A DNA stretch of 64,000 bases from Aedes albopictus (lineage: Eukaryota > Arthropoda > Insecta > Diptera > Culicidae). The notes under the pieces are model-generated. The model was not told where the DNA came from and did no database searches. It was given only the letters and a program-made list of their open reading frames with translations. Shown here in pieces: positions 1 to 10,984 of this stretch (its first letter is position 1; each line of letters opens with the position of its first letter). The position numbers and the translations under genes are program-made. The stretch lies in the NCBI RefSeq assembly GCF_035046485.1, contig NC_085137.1:136776703-136840702 (forward strand), read 5' to 3'.

Positions 1-110
1 TTATTGAAGCAATCTCTAGCGGAGCTCTGGAAAGATATATTTGGGGAAATCTATGGCAGAAAATCTATGCAGAAATACCTTCAGTAATACTTTAACCCTT
101 CTTTAACCCT
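1..110. repeat. Decayed short-repeat tract at window edge
   Basis: A/T-rich sequence with phrases such as 'gaaatctatg' and 'agaaataccttcag' that resemble very diverged versions of the 24-bp unit seen at 37-41 kb. No reading frame of interest crosses it. The assignment rests on texture only. Confidence 0.35.
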
Positions 111-1051
111 AATGCCAGGTCATTTTTTACTCAAAACGTACACTACGCCATCGAGCTGTTCCCAACGTGATGCAAAAGGAAGGATAATGGATCTGAGCAT
201 GAGCATAAGCATGAGCATGATTGACCGCCCGCGGTTGCTCCTCTGTTATTGCAAGGACAACTGTATTTACATAATGAACCAACAGATGGTGCTTGGGATT
301 AGCTTTCTCTTCATTGTGTAAATGCTGGAATCCCAATACTTTTCAATAAGCAATACCAGCGCCGGCCGCGTCCGAATGCAGGTCAATTGAGGATAGGGAA
401 GGAAGTGATGACGTGATTCTCGCTTAGGCCAATAACCGAGGAATTCTCTGCGTTACTACGAGAAATCACTAGGAGTTTGGACAGGGGAAATGGAGATATG
501 TTGAGGATTTCATCGTGGTAAACGAATGTCATGTTTTGATTCGCGATTAATAATGCGCTCAAGAAAAAATACCCTTCTAAACCGTGGACGACGAACGCGA
601 TCTATTGTGCCTCAAAACTCACCCTACATAAGTTATTCATTCACAACTAAGGAGAATACAATGCTAAACACCGACGCATCTGTAGTTTGCGTTTCCGCGC
701 GAGACAATGCTAAACGCGATCAATTCACAAGTATTAACAAAATAACACGTTATAAATAAATCAGAAACATCTTACCGCATGGTTCACCGTCTATCTTTTA
801 CCGACCCTCTCATTTTTCCAGAAATTCATGCAACCTTTATTTGAGTCAAAACATTTATTCATTTAGACTAAAATATTACAAATGTCGACACCGAAGATGA
901 CGAACCATTCAAATTTTTGTGTACATGCAAAAAATGAAAGAAAAATATTTATTATCTACTAAATGTGCATTTGGAATTAGCGCCGACACATGACGTGACG
1001 AACTTCTCAATATTTGTTAGATAAATACACAAAAACCAGAGCAGAATTTTA
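111..1051. other. No recognised gene or element
   Basis: About 940 bases without a recognisable domain, terminal inverted repeat or tandem unit. The short open frames at 112-321 (+) and 127-336 (-) overlap in antisense and match nothing I know. Part of 880-960 weakly resembles 2160-2260 (shared phrases around 'gtcgacac' and 'gatgacgaac'), which suggests an old dispersed repeat. Confidence 0.4.
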
Positions 1052-1053
1052 TA

Positions 1054-1664
1054 CAGTAGACGTTCGATAACTGCAACATGTTTACGTTTCACTTAGCGAA
1101 TAAAATTCGATAACTGCAACGACTGGCAGATGTCAACAAGTTGTCAATCAACGTAAAATAATCGTGAACGTATTCCAACTGTTCATTTGGGCTAACATGG
1201 CGCACCATTTTGGCGTTTGGCGGTGCGATAACGGCAAATTTGTTGCACTTACCGGACTTGCAGTTAAGGCGAAACTGGAAGCATTTTCTCATTTTTTCGA
1301 TTTTTGATTTTTTATTAAATAACGAAGCAATATTTTCAAAATCGGTTTTCGTACACATGTAGAGTATGGATCAAGGTATCTTTTGATTTTTTTTGAGGTG
1401 GAAAATGTTTTCCATTTTTGCAGAAACCATTTTTTGTGAAATTTTGTTCAAAAATGGTTTCTGCAAAAACTAAAAACATTTTCCACTACAAAAAAAAATC
1501 AGAAGATACCTTGATCCATACTCTACATGTGTACGAAAACCGATTTTGCAAATATTGCTTCGTTATTTAATAAAAAATCAAAAACCAAAAAGTGAGGAAA
1601 TGCTTCCAGTTTCGCCTTAAAAAGCATTGCAGTTAAACCGTTTGCACCGACCGAACGTCTACTG
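1054..1664. mobile_element. Foldback MITE with pogo-like TIRs and TA duplication
   Basis: Both ends carry the inverted terminus CAGTAGACGTTCG, followed on the left by ATAACTGCAAC. TA lies immediately outside each end (1052-1053 and 1665-1666). The two halves are long inverted repeats: 1255-1420 pairs with 1440-1620, so the whole 611-bp unit could fold into one hairpin. The CAGT-start with a downstream TCGATAACT phrase and a TA target are typical of the pogo/Tigger branch of Tc1/mariner elements. There is no transposase. The minus-strand frame at 1089-1358 lies across the arm and is probably fortuitous. The element is non-autonomous. Confidence 0.8.
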
Positions 1665-1906
1665 TACATCCTTTAGCATTAATTATTATGATAAAATGGA
1701 ACGAGCTCACCAATAAACATCCTTCGAAGTGTCCAGTGCATATGTGCTGCAGCATCTTCCACTAACTGGCCTCGAAATCACACTGAACAACACACGGGTA
1801 CGACGATGTGCACATTCAAATTGTCGACGACGCGGCCGATCCGAATGAAAAAAGCGGCACTTTCACTTTGCCTCCAAAAACAAACTAAACCGCCCCGTAC
1901 GAAGAT

Positions 1907-2072
1907 AAGCACGCACACAGGACGACGACGCGATGCAACGACGAACCAAGACGGACTGAAATGTCATCCGCTGCTGGCATCACACAACCGACTCGCACGA
2001 AAACTATTTTTTTTCCTCTAAAAGCACGTACACAGAACGACGACGCGATGCAACGACGAACCACGACGGACT
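1907..2072. repeat. 51-bp direct duplication, offset 115 bp
   Basis: The segment 1907-1957 recurs at 2022-2072 with a few mismatches; both contain 'gacgacgcgatgcaacgacg'. It lies in otherwise unique sequence. It accounts for the two partly overlapping antisense open frames here (1806-2021 + and 1885-2139 -), neither of which resembles a known protein. Confidence 0.8.
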
Positions 2073-2455
2073 CATATGAGAAATATACACAAATAGATAC
2101 ATGATAGACAAAGTGAAAGAGATAATTTTCAAGATGCAACTTTCGACATTGACAACAAGAAACAAGTCGACACTCATGGTGACGAACTATACAAATTTGA
2201 TCAAAATGTTCAAATAATACATATACACATAATGAATAAATAAAATAATGAAAAGAGAGACATCCAGAAAGAAATTAACAAAGAAGCAGCAAGGAACAAT
2301 CTCACAAGATAAAAAAGCCCACCACGACCACACGATGACGCGCGATCCGACGAACCCGAGCTCTCACTTTTCACTGATGGCTAGGTGGCTACTGCAAAAG
2401 GAAGGATAATGGATCTCTGGAGAAATTCCTGAAAGAAACTTCGAAACTAGCACTT
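2073..2455. other. No recognised gene; A-rich spacer
   Basis: A-rich unique-looking sequence leading into the Penelope insertion. From 2395 the text 'gaaggataatggatct' repeats a phrase also present at 177-195, so part of this is dispersed repeat. The last ~60 bases resemble the decayed GGAATTCC-type DNA. Confidence 0.35.
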
Positions 2456-2907
2456 GAATAATTGGAGGAACTTTCTTAGAGATACGACTGTGATAGTTGA
2501 TTCGGGGTAATGGCTTCCAGTCTCTTTTAATTAAAAACGGATTCTTATGCTTTCATCCGACGTTTCGGACACATTTATTGTGCCTTCTTCTTGGGATCTG
2601 ATGGACAACAAACAAATTATGTGTTATGTATTATGCTGTGTCTGTGTAGTGTTGATGTGTACTTACTAACAATGTTCCGTTTTATCGTTAAGGGCCTGCA
2701 GCATAGGCACTTTGTCAACGGTTTATGCTCCGACAACTACAGAACAAGAAAACTGGCATTAACAGGAGCACTCGCTTCGCAGGAGGTATTTTTATCGATT
2801 CCAATACTCACTTCACCCACTTTGTTCTGGCCGTGGGCTGGATGGGCTGATTTTTCAGAAATCGATCCGGCTCGCAGAAAAGAGGTGCAGTCTGCTTCGC
2901 GCCACTT

Positions 2908-4411
2908 TCACACTTGTTCTGTAGAAGCGTGTGTTCTGTGTGTTTGCTGCTCGGCTCTACTATTGTTTCGTAATGTGTGTAGGATGCCGGCGTACGTACT
3001 GCTGAGGTTGTCAGTGTCTGTACGCTTATTGACTGTGTTGGGTGTGTTTATAATGTGACATGTTTTGAGTGTTGGTAGATTCTGTTTCTTACGACTAGAG
3101 TCTAACAGTTGTGTGTTGTCGAAATTAAAAGTATGATGGTGGCTGATGGAATGGTCCAGCAGCGCCGTTCGTTCCCTGAGTGTGGCTATTTCTTCATCCT
3201 CCGCTGTCTTTCCCCGCTCCCACAAGCTTCGTAGTCTGTTGGAACAGGAGCGGTGACTGGCTAGCCGTGTTCGCAGTTGGTTCGACGTCATGCCTACGTA
3301 GCAAGCCGAACAGTCTTCGCATGGGATCCTGTATATCACATTCGAAAGGTTGAGTTTTTCTACTGGATCTTTCACCTGAGGCAGCATGTTTTTTATGATC
3401 TTCTCGTTCTTGGAACTGATGATCACGTTCGGATAATCCTTCTTCAGACTCCTTTGGATCTTGTTGGTCAACTGCCCCACGTGTACCATCGACCGGTATA
3501 CTTCCTCATCGGATGAGTCATCATTGGTGGCTGCGATCGTACGTTCCCTCGCGCGATCGATTAAGCGATTAATCACTCTGGGGGGATAATCGTTCAATTT
3601 CAGATGGGAGAAAATGATCTGGTGTGTCGTGGGCTCATCGATGTTAGTGGAAAACGTCTTGACTCGTTGAATGAAGTTGGCTGCTACATTCACCTTTTGC
3701 TTCATGCTGTGCGCCGAGTGGTAGTTTAGAAACCGGCCGGTTGCAATTGGTTTCATGTACCACTCTGTTTTCACTGTCTGGTCAGTTTGACGGACCAGCA
3801 GCAAGTCTAAATACGGGATTCGTCCGTCGTCTTCCACCTCCACCGTGAACTGGATTCTTGCGTGGTACTGGTTGAAGAATTCCAACACTTCCCCGATTTT
3901 CTCCCTGGGTACTGCTAAAAGAAGATCATCTACGTACTTTTTCAGCACTGGTACCGGAAACGTGATTCTCGCCATCACCGTGTCTAGAAGCGATTCCATT
4001 ACCAGATCCGCGATCGTGGGTGACAGCGGATTGCCCATTGCTGTCCCGAACACCTGTTGGTAGTACTGTCCTCTGAACCGGAAGTAGCTGCAGTCGATGC
4101 AGAACTCGGTCACCTCCAAGAACAGGTCCAAGTTGATGTCGGTGTTTTGTTTGATGCTGTCTCAGTTGCTGATGACGTCACGAAGCACTAGGTCCTTTGG
4201 AATACAGGTAAATAGTGACACTACGTCGAGGGAGATGAGCACGTAGTCTGGCGGGAGTTGTACACTGTTTATGTACTCACAGAACGTGTACGAGTCCGTC
4301 ACATTGTACTTCCCGGCGATGGACTTTTGAATGATTTTCCCCACAAATTGTGACAGTGTGTACGACGGTGACGTCATACACGGTACCACCGGTCTCAATG
4401 GCAGGCCCTCT
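2908..4411 (-). pseudogene. Penelope-like RT with GIY-YIG endonuclease, 5'-truncated
   Basis: The product reverse-transcribes element RNA and nicks DNA at the target. In translation order it has RT motifs 'PLRPVV', 'LISLDVVSLFT', 'GTAMGNPLSP' and the catalytic box YVDD. These are followed by a linker and a GIY-YIG nuclease core ('VIYRIPC', 'CYVGMTSNQLRTRLASH') with a Cys pair (CEDCSAC) that matches Penelope endonucleases. A conserved tail around 'NLSSTYAGIL' follows. The visible stretch is ~500 residues, against ~800 or more for full-length family members, so the N-terminus and early RT are missing. One in-frame TGA at about 4153-4155 (after 'RDVISN') interrupts the frame. The long open frame from 4131 starts at an internal Met and is not a true start. 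It is dead as it stands, although almost intact downstream of the stop. Confidence 0.9.
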
Positions 4412-5144
4412 ACGAAGCTTGTGGGAGCGGGGAAAGACAGCGGAGGATGAAGAAATAGCCACACTCAGGGAACGAACGGCGCTGCTGGACCATTCCATCA
4501 GCCACCATCATACTTTTAATTTCGACAACACACAACTGTTAGACTCTAGTCGTAAGAAACAGAATCTACCAACACTCAAAACATGTCACATTATAAACAC
4601 ACCCAACACAGTCAATAAGCGTACAGACACTGACAACCTCAGCAGTACGTACGCCGGCATCCTACACACATTACGAAACAATAGTAGAGCCGAGCAGCAA
4701 ACACACAGAACACACGCTTCTACAGAACAAGTGTGAAAGTGGCGCGAAGCAGACTGCACCTCTTTTCTGCGAGCCGGATCGATTTCTGAAAAATCAGCCT
4801 ATCCAGCCCACGGCCAGAACAAAGTGGGTGAAGTGAGTATTGGAATCGATAAAAATACCTCCTGCGAAGCGAGTGCTCCTGTTAATGCCAGTTTTCTTGT
4901 TCTGTAGTTGTCGGAGCATAAACCGTTGACAAAGGTGCCTATGCTGCAGGCCCTTAACGATAAAACGGAACATTGTTAGTAAGTACACATCAACACTACA
5001 CAGACACAGCATAATACATAACACATAATTTGTTTGTTGTCCATCAGATCCCAAGAAGAAGGCACAATAAATGTGTCCGAAACGTCGGATGAAAGCATAA
5101 GAATCCGTTTTTAATTAAAAGAGACTGGAAGCCATTACCCCGAA
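4410..5144 (+). repeat. Inverted copy of Penelope 3' region
   Basis: This plus-strand arm repeats the last ~110 codons of the Penelope protein plus its 3' untranslated sequence. The open frame 4350-4736 (+) is therefore a chimera whose first ~20 residues are junction sequence and whose remainder duplicates the C-terminus encoded by the opposite arm. The junction shows a 5-bp microhomology (CTACG), as expected for template switching during target-primed synthesis. Confidence 0.88.
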
Positions 5145-5159
5145 TAATTGGAGGAACTT

Positions 5160-6950
5160 CTTGAGATTTCCCAGGCCAAATACCCGAAGAAATGTCTGGT
5201 GGAATCCCTACATGACTTTTCGAAGTAATCTCTGGAGAAATTCATGATGGAATCACGGCAGCAAGCTTTGGAAAAAAATCCTGAAGGAATTATTCGTACT
5301 CATATAGTTTACGAAACTAGAAACAAATCTAAAACAGTCATATTGATGCCTCAAAACTGCATTGCCGATTTGCAAATTCACATATCGGGTCATATTTACA
5401 TACTCATGCCGCTTAAAAGTCATCTCAAGTCAGGTTCAGCCTGGGCCCCTCCAGGAAAAAAAAACCAGAACACCGGGATTGGGTGTTGTTAGTGGAAGAG
5501 TAAACACGACATGACTGTCTTTATTAGGGCATTTGGACAATCTCCTGGAACCGCCCATGTGTTACTCCTCCATCACAACGCGTGATCTAACAGCCTGGCG
5601 GTGCGGTGACGTTGGATTGCAGCCCTCAATTGGGAAACAGCAGCAGCAGCCAGAGGAGGAGCGAAAAAATTGAAAATATTCAAATTATGAAGAATAAACA
5701 GCGAATCGATTTATGATACCTCCACGATACGATGTGTGCCGTTTGGCCGTTCGTTGTTGGCTTTGGCTTGTTGGTCGTAAAATATTTCCTCACGATAGCA
5801 CTTCTTGTCTTTGAGTAGTTCCTCCTCTGCTTCGACCGAGGTGGGTTCCGTTTCTTCAGTCGGTTCATTTGCGACGAATGGAGGCCCAGGAGAGGGTTGG
5901 ACAAAATTAAATGAGACAGCTGCACGGTAGATGGCCGCTTCCCCACGACGACGCACGACTCCACGCGAGATAAATGGGAATTCGTTGAAGTGTCTCAAGA
6001 CCAGAAGTGATTTAGATTTGTATAATTTTTATTACATTGTGGTCGGTTGGATGGGACGATTTACCTGGAGCCGAGGCGAGACCGATTTCGATTGGCGTAA
6101 ATTAATGCAGTCATAACGGATCTCCAAGCTTTATGACATGTTGAAGCATACTTTCAGGGGGCGACAGCAACTGGGGAAAAAAGAGTGAAGTCCATTGGGA
6201 ATCTCACGCAATTGGAGCCAATAAAAGTCTCGTTAATCCAGTCGCAGCCTACCGAAAGCAGCTACCAAAATTTGTCTGATGGGTTGCATTTTGGCAAAGC
6301 AGGGTAAATTGCCTACAACAGCTGAGGTTGGGAGGGAGCAGATCGAATGACGGGTCGCCAACAAAGAGACATCCAGAAAGTGCCACCCGCCCGCGCGAGG
6401 AGACTGGGTTGGGAGCAATGGGTGGGACCCCGGGAAGAAGATGGCACGAACGTGAAGCTCTTTATGCGCCCATGTCAGTCTATTTGGACAAGTTGACAGT
6501 TAAATGATCGCTGCATTCAATTAGCATTTTTTTCCGGACTTCAAAGAGCTTAATTCACCATTGTTGTTGTTCGGAGAATAACTTCGGGTGGTGTCACCTG
6601 GATGCCTCTGATGGCGACGGGCTACGACGAATCGCACTTCTTTTAATTGCCCGATTCTGGGAAATCACTTTGAATGCGTTTTGCAACTCTCGACCATTAA
6701 CGTTCGACGACCGGGTATTGTTGCATTATTTGCAAGTTTTCAATTTGTCAGCAAATTGGCATCAAACTTGGACCTGAGATTGAAAACATAATGAGAATTT
6801 ATCAGATCCGCGGACAGATGTCCGAATGTCATTTGACCGAATGCGTATTTAAGTAATGATGCTTATAAGCTATAACTATATATGCTATAACTACATACAG
6901 TTCTTTAAAACGGTGTCAGGCCATTCAGCCGAAGGTAATTATGCCGAATG
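5160..6950. other. Low-repeat stretch without a recognised gene
   Basis: About 1.8 kb that is less repetitive than its surroundings, with a short CAG tract near 5640. Overlapping minus-strand frames at 5680-5998 show a charged stretch ('EETEPTSVEAEEELL') but no domain I recognise, and they overlap each other in different frames. No splice structure is convincing. From 6830 the phrases 'ccgaatgtcatttgaccgaatg' and 'gccgaatgatcatt' belong to the common mosquito 'CGGCCAAATGA' repeat seen again at 10.8 kb. Confidence 0.35.
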
Positions 6951-6969
6951 ATCATTGGGTCTTATTTTT

Positions 6970-7110
6970 TCTGTTACGTCCCCACTGGAACAAAACCTGC
7001 TTCTCACCTTGTATTCTATTAGCTCTTCCACAGTTATTAACTGAGAGCTTCCGCTGCCAATGACCATGTTGCATGTGTATATCGCATGACAGGCACCAAG
7101 GAAGTTACGA
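6970..7110 (-). repeat. SINE fragment (3' body)
   Basis: This aligns by eye with the SINE body at 26,245-26,345. Shared landmarks in order are 'ccactggaac', 'cttccacagttattaa(c/t)tga', 'gcttt/cc' and 'gccagccat/gccaatgacca'. The tRNA-like head is absent, so it is truncated. It has no coding content. Confidence 0.5.
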
Positions 7111-7325
7111 AAAGTTGCTGGACCGTCCAGAAATTGAACTCTGCATGAATTTTTCCTTCTTTTGAACATAGGTCATTCTTTCTAGAATCAATACCAAACT
7201 AGTTTTTGGCGCTGAAACCACTAATATTCAAATAGTAAATGTTTCCTTCTTTTAAATATAGAAAATGATTAGCCTATTCTATCTAGTTTCATTGTTAAAA
7301 TATCCGGTATTTCTCTGAAGATTTT

Positions 7326-9060
7326 TGCCTTTCTCGTACACTGAGTGTACTGGAAAGGCTATATGTTCACTCCAAAAATGACTGTTTGATAGAAGGCCCA
7401 GAGGGTCGAGTCACATATATCAATCGACTCAGCTCGACGAATTGAGGTGATGTCTGTGTGTGTGTATGTGTGTATGTGTGTGTGTATGTGTGTGTACAAA
7501 TAAACTCACATCACTTTTTGGCAGTAAACCTTAACCGATTTTAATGACCGACGGTTCATTCGACGCGGAATCTGGTCCCATTGTTTCCTAATGAAAATGG
7601 TTCGGATCGGTCCAGCCGTTCCGGAGTTATGGTCATTTAGGTGTTTCGGGCCGGTACCCCTGGAAGGGGCCAGACATGAAAATTCTGCAAAGCCATGCAT
7701 GCGACACATCAAACTGCGGCATTTTCGATAACCTGACGAACGATAAGCAAAAAAATAGTCTCAGACCATATTTGAACCGGTATTGTTCCGGAACCGGTTC
7801 CGGGTGTCCCGCCGGAAGCGGCCAAATATAAAAGTGAATCAAGCCCATGGATGCGACACATCAAACGGTAAGCAAGAAAATAGTCTCAGACCATATCTAA
7901 ACCGGTAGAGTTCCGGAACCGGTTCCGAGTGTCCCACCGGAAGTGGTCAAACATAAAATGGAACCAAGCCCATGCATGCGACATATCAAACCGCGGGTTT
8001 TTCGATAACCTGATGAACGGTAAGCAGAAAAATAGTTTCAGGCTATATCTGAATCGGCATTGTTCCGGAACCGGTTCCAGGTGTCCCGCCGGTAGTGGTC
8101 AAATATAAACGTCAACCAAACACATGCTTTCGACACAATAAATGGCGCCTCTTTCGATATCCTGGTGAACAATTATCAAGAAAATAGCCTCAGACTACAT
8201 TAGAAACTGCCGGTATTGTTCCGGAACCGGTTCTGGATGCCTCAGCGGAAATATTCAAATGCAAAAGAGAACCAAACCCATGCATGCTAAAACTAAGCCG
8301 CCATTTACAAAAAGGCTGGAATTTCATTTTTTTTTTCTTACTTATTCGCTAGATAATGATAAAAAAGGATGAAAACCACTTTGGTAAACCCCTCTCTTGC
8401 CAAGGGGCTAAAAAGGTGACAAAAATGATGATTTTTCATCAAATTTCACCTAATTTATCGCGTCATATCTCGAAAATTCATGTTGTAACATGTACAATAC
8501 TTACCATTTCTATGAATAGAAAGTATACACCTTTCATTTGAAGTTGAAAATGTTTTGACAGCCATCTTGAATTTGGCCGCCATTTTGAATTTTATTATTA
8601 AATTGCGATTTTCACAGTGTTCGTAACCACCTATTTCAACTATTAGACTCTACCACCCACTTTACGCCCACCGCAATTTCTCAACTGTCTTACATCCAAT
8701 CTAGCTGTCTTTTTAAGTGTAGTTAGTGTCTACTATAGACTCATCACATACAAAAATATGAACTTAATTGGTGAGAGGACAACCTGGAAAACGCTGTGGG
8801 CGTAAAGTGGGTGGCAGCGTCTAATGGGAGACCCGACTGTATTTGAATTTTTTGAAAGCTCAGACTCTCAGTTTTCTAATGATGATCAGTGGAATAAATG
8901 CAATCATTAAGTTTCCCAATTCGAAAATGGCTATTATGGTTGTTTTTCTAAATCAAGTATTACCGTGATTCGAGAACACTTCTACGTCGATGGAGATATC
9001 ATGAATACTTATTTGACGAGAAAGGCACTATCACCACTAGGTGGATTAATCCGGGTTTTT
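7326..9060 (+). repeat. Complex repeat 'element A', copy 1
   Basis: It begins with TGCCTTTCTCGTACACTGAG and ends with ACGAGAAAGGCA at 9016-9027, so the outermost 12-13 bp form an inverted pair; a further ~33 bases ('ctatcaccactaggtggatt...') are shared with copy 2. Inside are an imperfect TG tract (7449-7497) and then units of about 150 bp, each carrying 'ccggaaccggttcc', 'gtgtcccgccgg' and 'catgcatgcgacaca'. The units become more diverged toward 8300. All short frames in it are shadows of the repeat. Its 3' part holds a MITE. The superfamily is unknown to me. Confidence 0.75.
8643..8824. mobile_element. MITE with ~30-bp TIRs, probable TA target
   Basis: The inverted ends read GACTCTACCACCCACTTTAC on the left and, on the complementary strand at the right, GACGCTGCCACCCACTTTAC; the similarity continues through CGCCCAC. 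TA borders both ends, as expected of a Tc1/mariner-type non-autonomous element, although AT or a longer palindromic border cannot be excluded. There is no coding capacity. It sits within the distal half of element A copy 1. Confidence 0.65.
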
Positions 9061-9660
9061 TCATACTTAAAGATACTTCTGAAGATATTTTTGATGGAAC
9101 TTCTGGAAGACTGCCCGTAGAAACATCTTGATGATTCCTCTAACGAACCCATTGTGGAATTTATGAAGCATCTCCTTGAGGGATTTCTGATGAAACTTAA
9201 AAAATTGAAAGAAAATCTTGAAGACATTTAGGAAATTGAAGGTACTTTTGCAAGAATTCGTTAAGCAATTTCCGAAGATATATTTGGAAAATATATAATT
9301 GAAGAAACTCCTGGATAAAACTAGTAGGGTTATTCCCGAAGCATCCCCTGAAGGATTTCCCAAGAATTTTTGGGAAGAATTTATATCATTTTTTTGAAAA
9401 AAAAAATGTGGAAGGATTTCCCGGAAGAATTTTCGAAGAAACTCCTTGGTAAACTTTTTGTTAGCTTTTTGGAAAAAAAATCTGGATGGATTCCTGATAG
9501 AAATCATCGGCAAATTCAATAAGTAACTGCTGGAGCAATCCAAGAAAGAAAAACCTCGGAGAAATTCCCATAGAAGCTCCTGGGCGAATTTTCAAAAAAA
9601 AAAAATCCTGAAAGATTCCCGACCGAACTCCAGAAGAATTCCGACAAAGCATTCCAGAGT
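9061..9660. repeat. Decayed GGAATTCC-type tract
   Basis: Every 20-30 bases a phrase such as 'gaagatttcccgaagaa' or 'ggatttcccaagaa' recurs, with poly-A/T runs. The overlapping minus-strand frames (9009-9652), rich in F, K, N and S, are produced by this composition and show no domain. Confidence 0.55.
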
Positions 9661-9850
9661 GTCTAACACTTTTGCTGTGTATGTATGGATTTAAGAGAGC
9701 TTTCTTCCAATAACGTTTGCTCCATAAGCTGTTATGTAGCTTATTTTGATAGTAGGGGGAGTTACCAAATAAAAGCTAGAATGAAATCCCCATTTTTCAA
9801 AATATTAAGAGACACTGATACGTCTAATGCTTCCAGTGAGCTATGTATTT
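9661..9850. other. Short unique spacer
   Basis: A/T-rich sequence with no recognisable unit between the short-repeat tract and the SINE. Confidence 0.3.
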
Positions 9851-10025
9851 TCTCTTAGAATGAAGCACGGCACTAGACAACGGACTAGCATGCAACGTCC
9901 AGTGGCACAGTCGAAAACTTCTCCTGACAGCTGCGGTGGATATCGAACCTACGCTCTTTAGCACGATGTTGCTACTAAGTACTAGCCGCACGACCACGAA
10001 GCCGCACAAGGATGGAATATACACA
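9851..10025 (-). repeat. tRNA-derived SINE-like sequence
   Basis: Read on the minus strand, a tRNA-like head shows an A-box-like segment (GTGGTCGTGCGGCTAG) and a good B box (GTAGGTTCGATATCC), followed by an unrelated body. This is the internal pol III promoter layout of a SINE. Stems are imperfect, so it is not a functional tRNA. The minus-strand frame 9824-10069 crosses it and is not meaningful. Confidence 0.5.
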
Positions 10026-10250
10026 ACATAGATGGAACAACTAGAGCGATTCATGAGGAATCCTGACAAGTTTCAGAATAAAATCTTGGATGTACTTTCA
10101 AATCATATTTTGAAAAATTTATAAGGTTTTCCTAGAGGAATTTCCGAAGAAAATCTTGGAAGGCTTCTTGGAGTTCCTTGAACGTTTCCCAAAATAAAAA
10201 CTCCTGGTGAAAAAAATGAATTCATTCACAATTTTCCGAAAGTAGTGTTG
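10026..10250. repeat. Decayed GGAATTCC-type tract
   Basis: Phrases such as 'cctagaggaatttccgaagaaaatcttggaagg' mark it as related to the other short-repeat tracts. It is bordered by the SINE and the fragment at 10.25 kb. Confidence 0.45.
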
Positions 10251-10590
10251 CAACATGGTAAGACGACAAGGAGTGTCCAACATAGGTTAGTTTCTACCTC
10301 ATACTAACACGGGTCAAGCGATGACAAAGACCGCCAGCTAACAGTTGTGTGCTTGGCTTGTAGTGCAGCCTAGGCACTGTTGTCCTCAAGTTGTCCTTCT
10401 GACTTCAGCTAGATTGAGGAGGTACGTCCCGAGGGTCTGCTCACCAAGGAGGTGGGGCTCAAACAGCAACTGTTCTGGCATCCAGTGGCTTTAGTATGAA
10501 ATGCTTCTCCACCGGAAGCCATCTAAGGTGGCAGCCCCACCATGGTGGATAGAGGACCTTAGGTCAACAACCTACTGTTCTCGAAACCTA
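10251..10590. repeat. Dispersed retrotransposon-derived fragment
   Basis: Its first ~90 bases ('gtccaacatag', 'tacctcat', 'acgggtcaagcgatgacaaag') recur at 57,970-58,040, immediately upstream of a LINE coding relic. It is therefore probably a piece of the same retrotransposon, although no reading frame is preserved here. The remainder is not recognised. Confidence 0.45.
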
Positions 10591-10595
10591 AAAAA

Positions 10596-10984
10596 AAAAC
10601 CAGAATAATCCACCTAGTGGTGATAGTGCCTTTCTCGTCGATTATGTACTCATGACCTTACCATCGTTAGTTGGCGTTGAACCTGTCAATATTTTATCAA
10701 AGATTTTTCCTTCTTCGAATCGTAGGCTGTTCTTTCGAGTTATACCGATGCGAGGAATAGTGACATGGTCACTTAAGTTCATCATTTATTTTCGGCCAAA
10801 TGACCCTTCCAGCCAAATGGCGGTCAGCCAAACGGCATTCGGCCAAATGGCGTTCGGCCAAATGACCCGGAACCGCTGATTCATACCAAGATGACTATTA
10901 CTAGCCAGGATTAACCTTTTCACAGATCACTTTGACAAAGTTTTATCTGCACACTTTATGCTATATTTTATTATCATTGCACAC
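10596..10984 (-). repeat. Element A terminal segment, reversed
   Basis: 'ccacctagtggtgatagtgcctttctcgtcg' is the reverse complement of the element A end at 9016-9050 and 23,700-23,735. Farther in, 10,878-10,978 is the reverse complement of about 23,290-23,400 (landmarks 'gattcataccaagatgac' and 'atgctatattttattatcatt'). The long-TIR transposon that follows begins exactly where this similarity stops, so it inserted into, or recombined within, this copy. Confidence 0.7.
10793..10875 (+). repeat. 16-bp tandem repeat, about five units
   Basis: Consecutive units read TTCGGCCAAATGACCC, TTCCAGCCAAATGGCG, GTCAGCCAAACGGCA, TTCGGCCAAATGGCG and TTCGGCCAAATGACCC. Units alternate between 'GACC' and 'GGCG' endings. 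Related phrases occur near 6830-6950. Confidence 0.8.

Larger units (their letters stand above)
2456..5159 (-). mobile_element. Penelope-like retroelement with inverted partial copy
   Basis: The insertion consists of a minus-strand Penelope-like element truncated within the RT region, joined head-to-head at about 4410 to an inverted second copy of its own 3' end. The arms are 2501-3234 and 4410-5144. They are almost identical over ~734 bp (I see only single-base differences, such as one G indel near 2711/4932). An 18-bp direct repeat, GAATAATTGGAGGAACTT, occurs at 2456-2473 and 5142-5159, consistent with a target duplication. The left end carries an extra ~27 bases (2474-2500) not found on the right. 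Penelope elements are known for inverted or tandem partial copies, an extra terminal tail and variable target duplications, so this fits the family. Near-identity of the arms implies a young insertion. Confidence 0.88.

Noticed and set aside
1089..1358. Small Cys/Lys-rich protein
   Set aside because: The frame lies across the inverted arm of the pogo-like MITE and resembles no transposase; no start context or homologue is recognised.
4350..4736. Independent plus-strand gene of 128 codons
   Set aside because: Its residues after the first ~20 duplicate the Penelope C-terminus from the opposite arm; it is the inverted repeat read through the junction.
5680..5998. Host exon with an acidic stretch
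   Set aside because: Two overlapping frames on the same strand compete, and no splice sites, codon pattern or known motif supports either one.
9009..9652. Phe/Lys/Asn-rich gene on the minus strand
   Set aside because: Three overlapping frames cover the same decayed repeat with poly-A runs; no domain is present.
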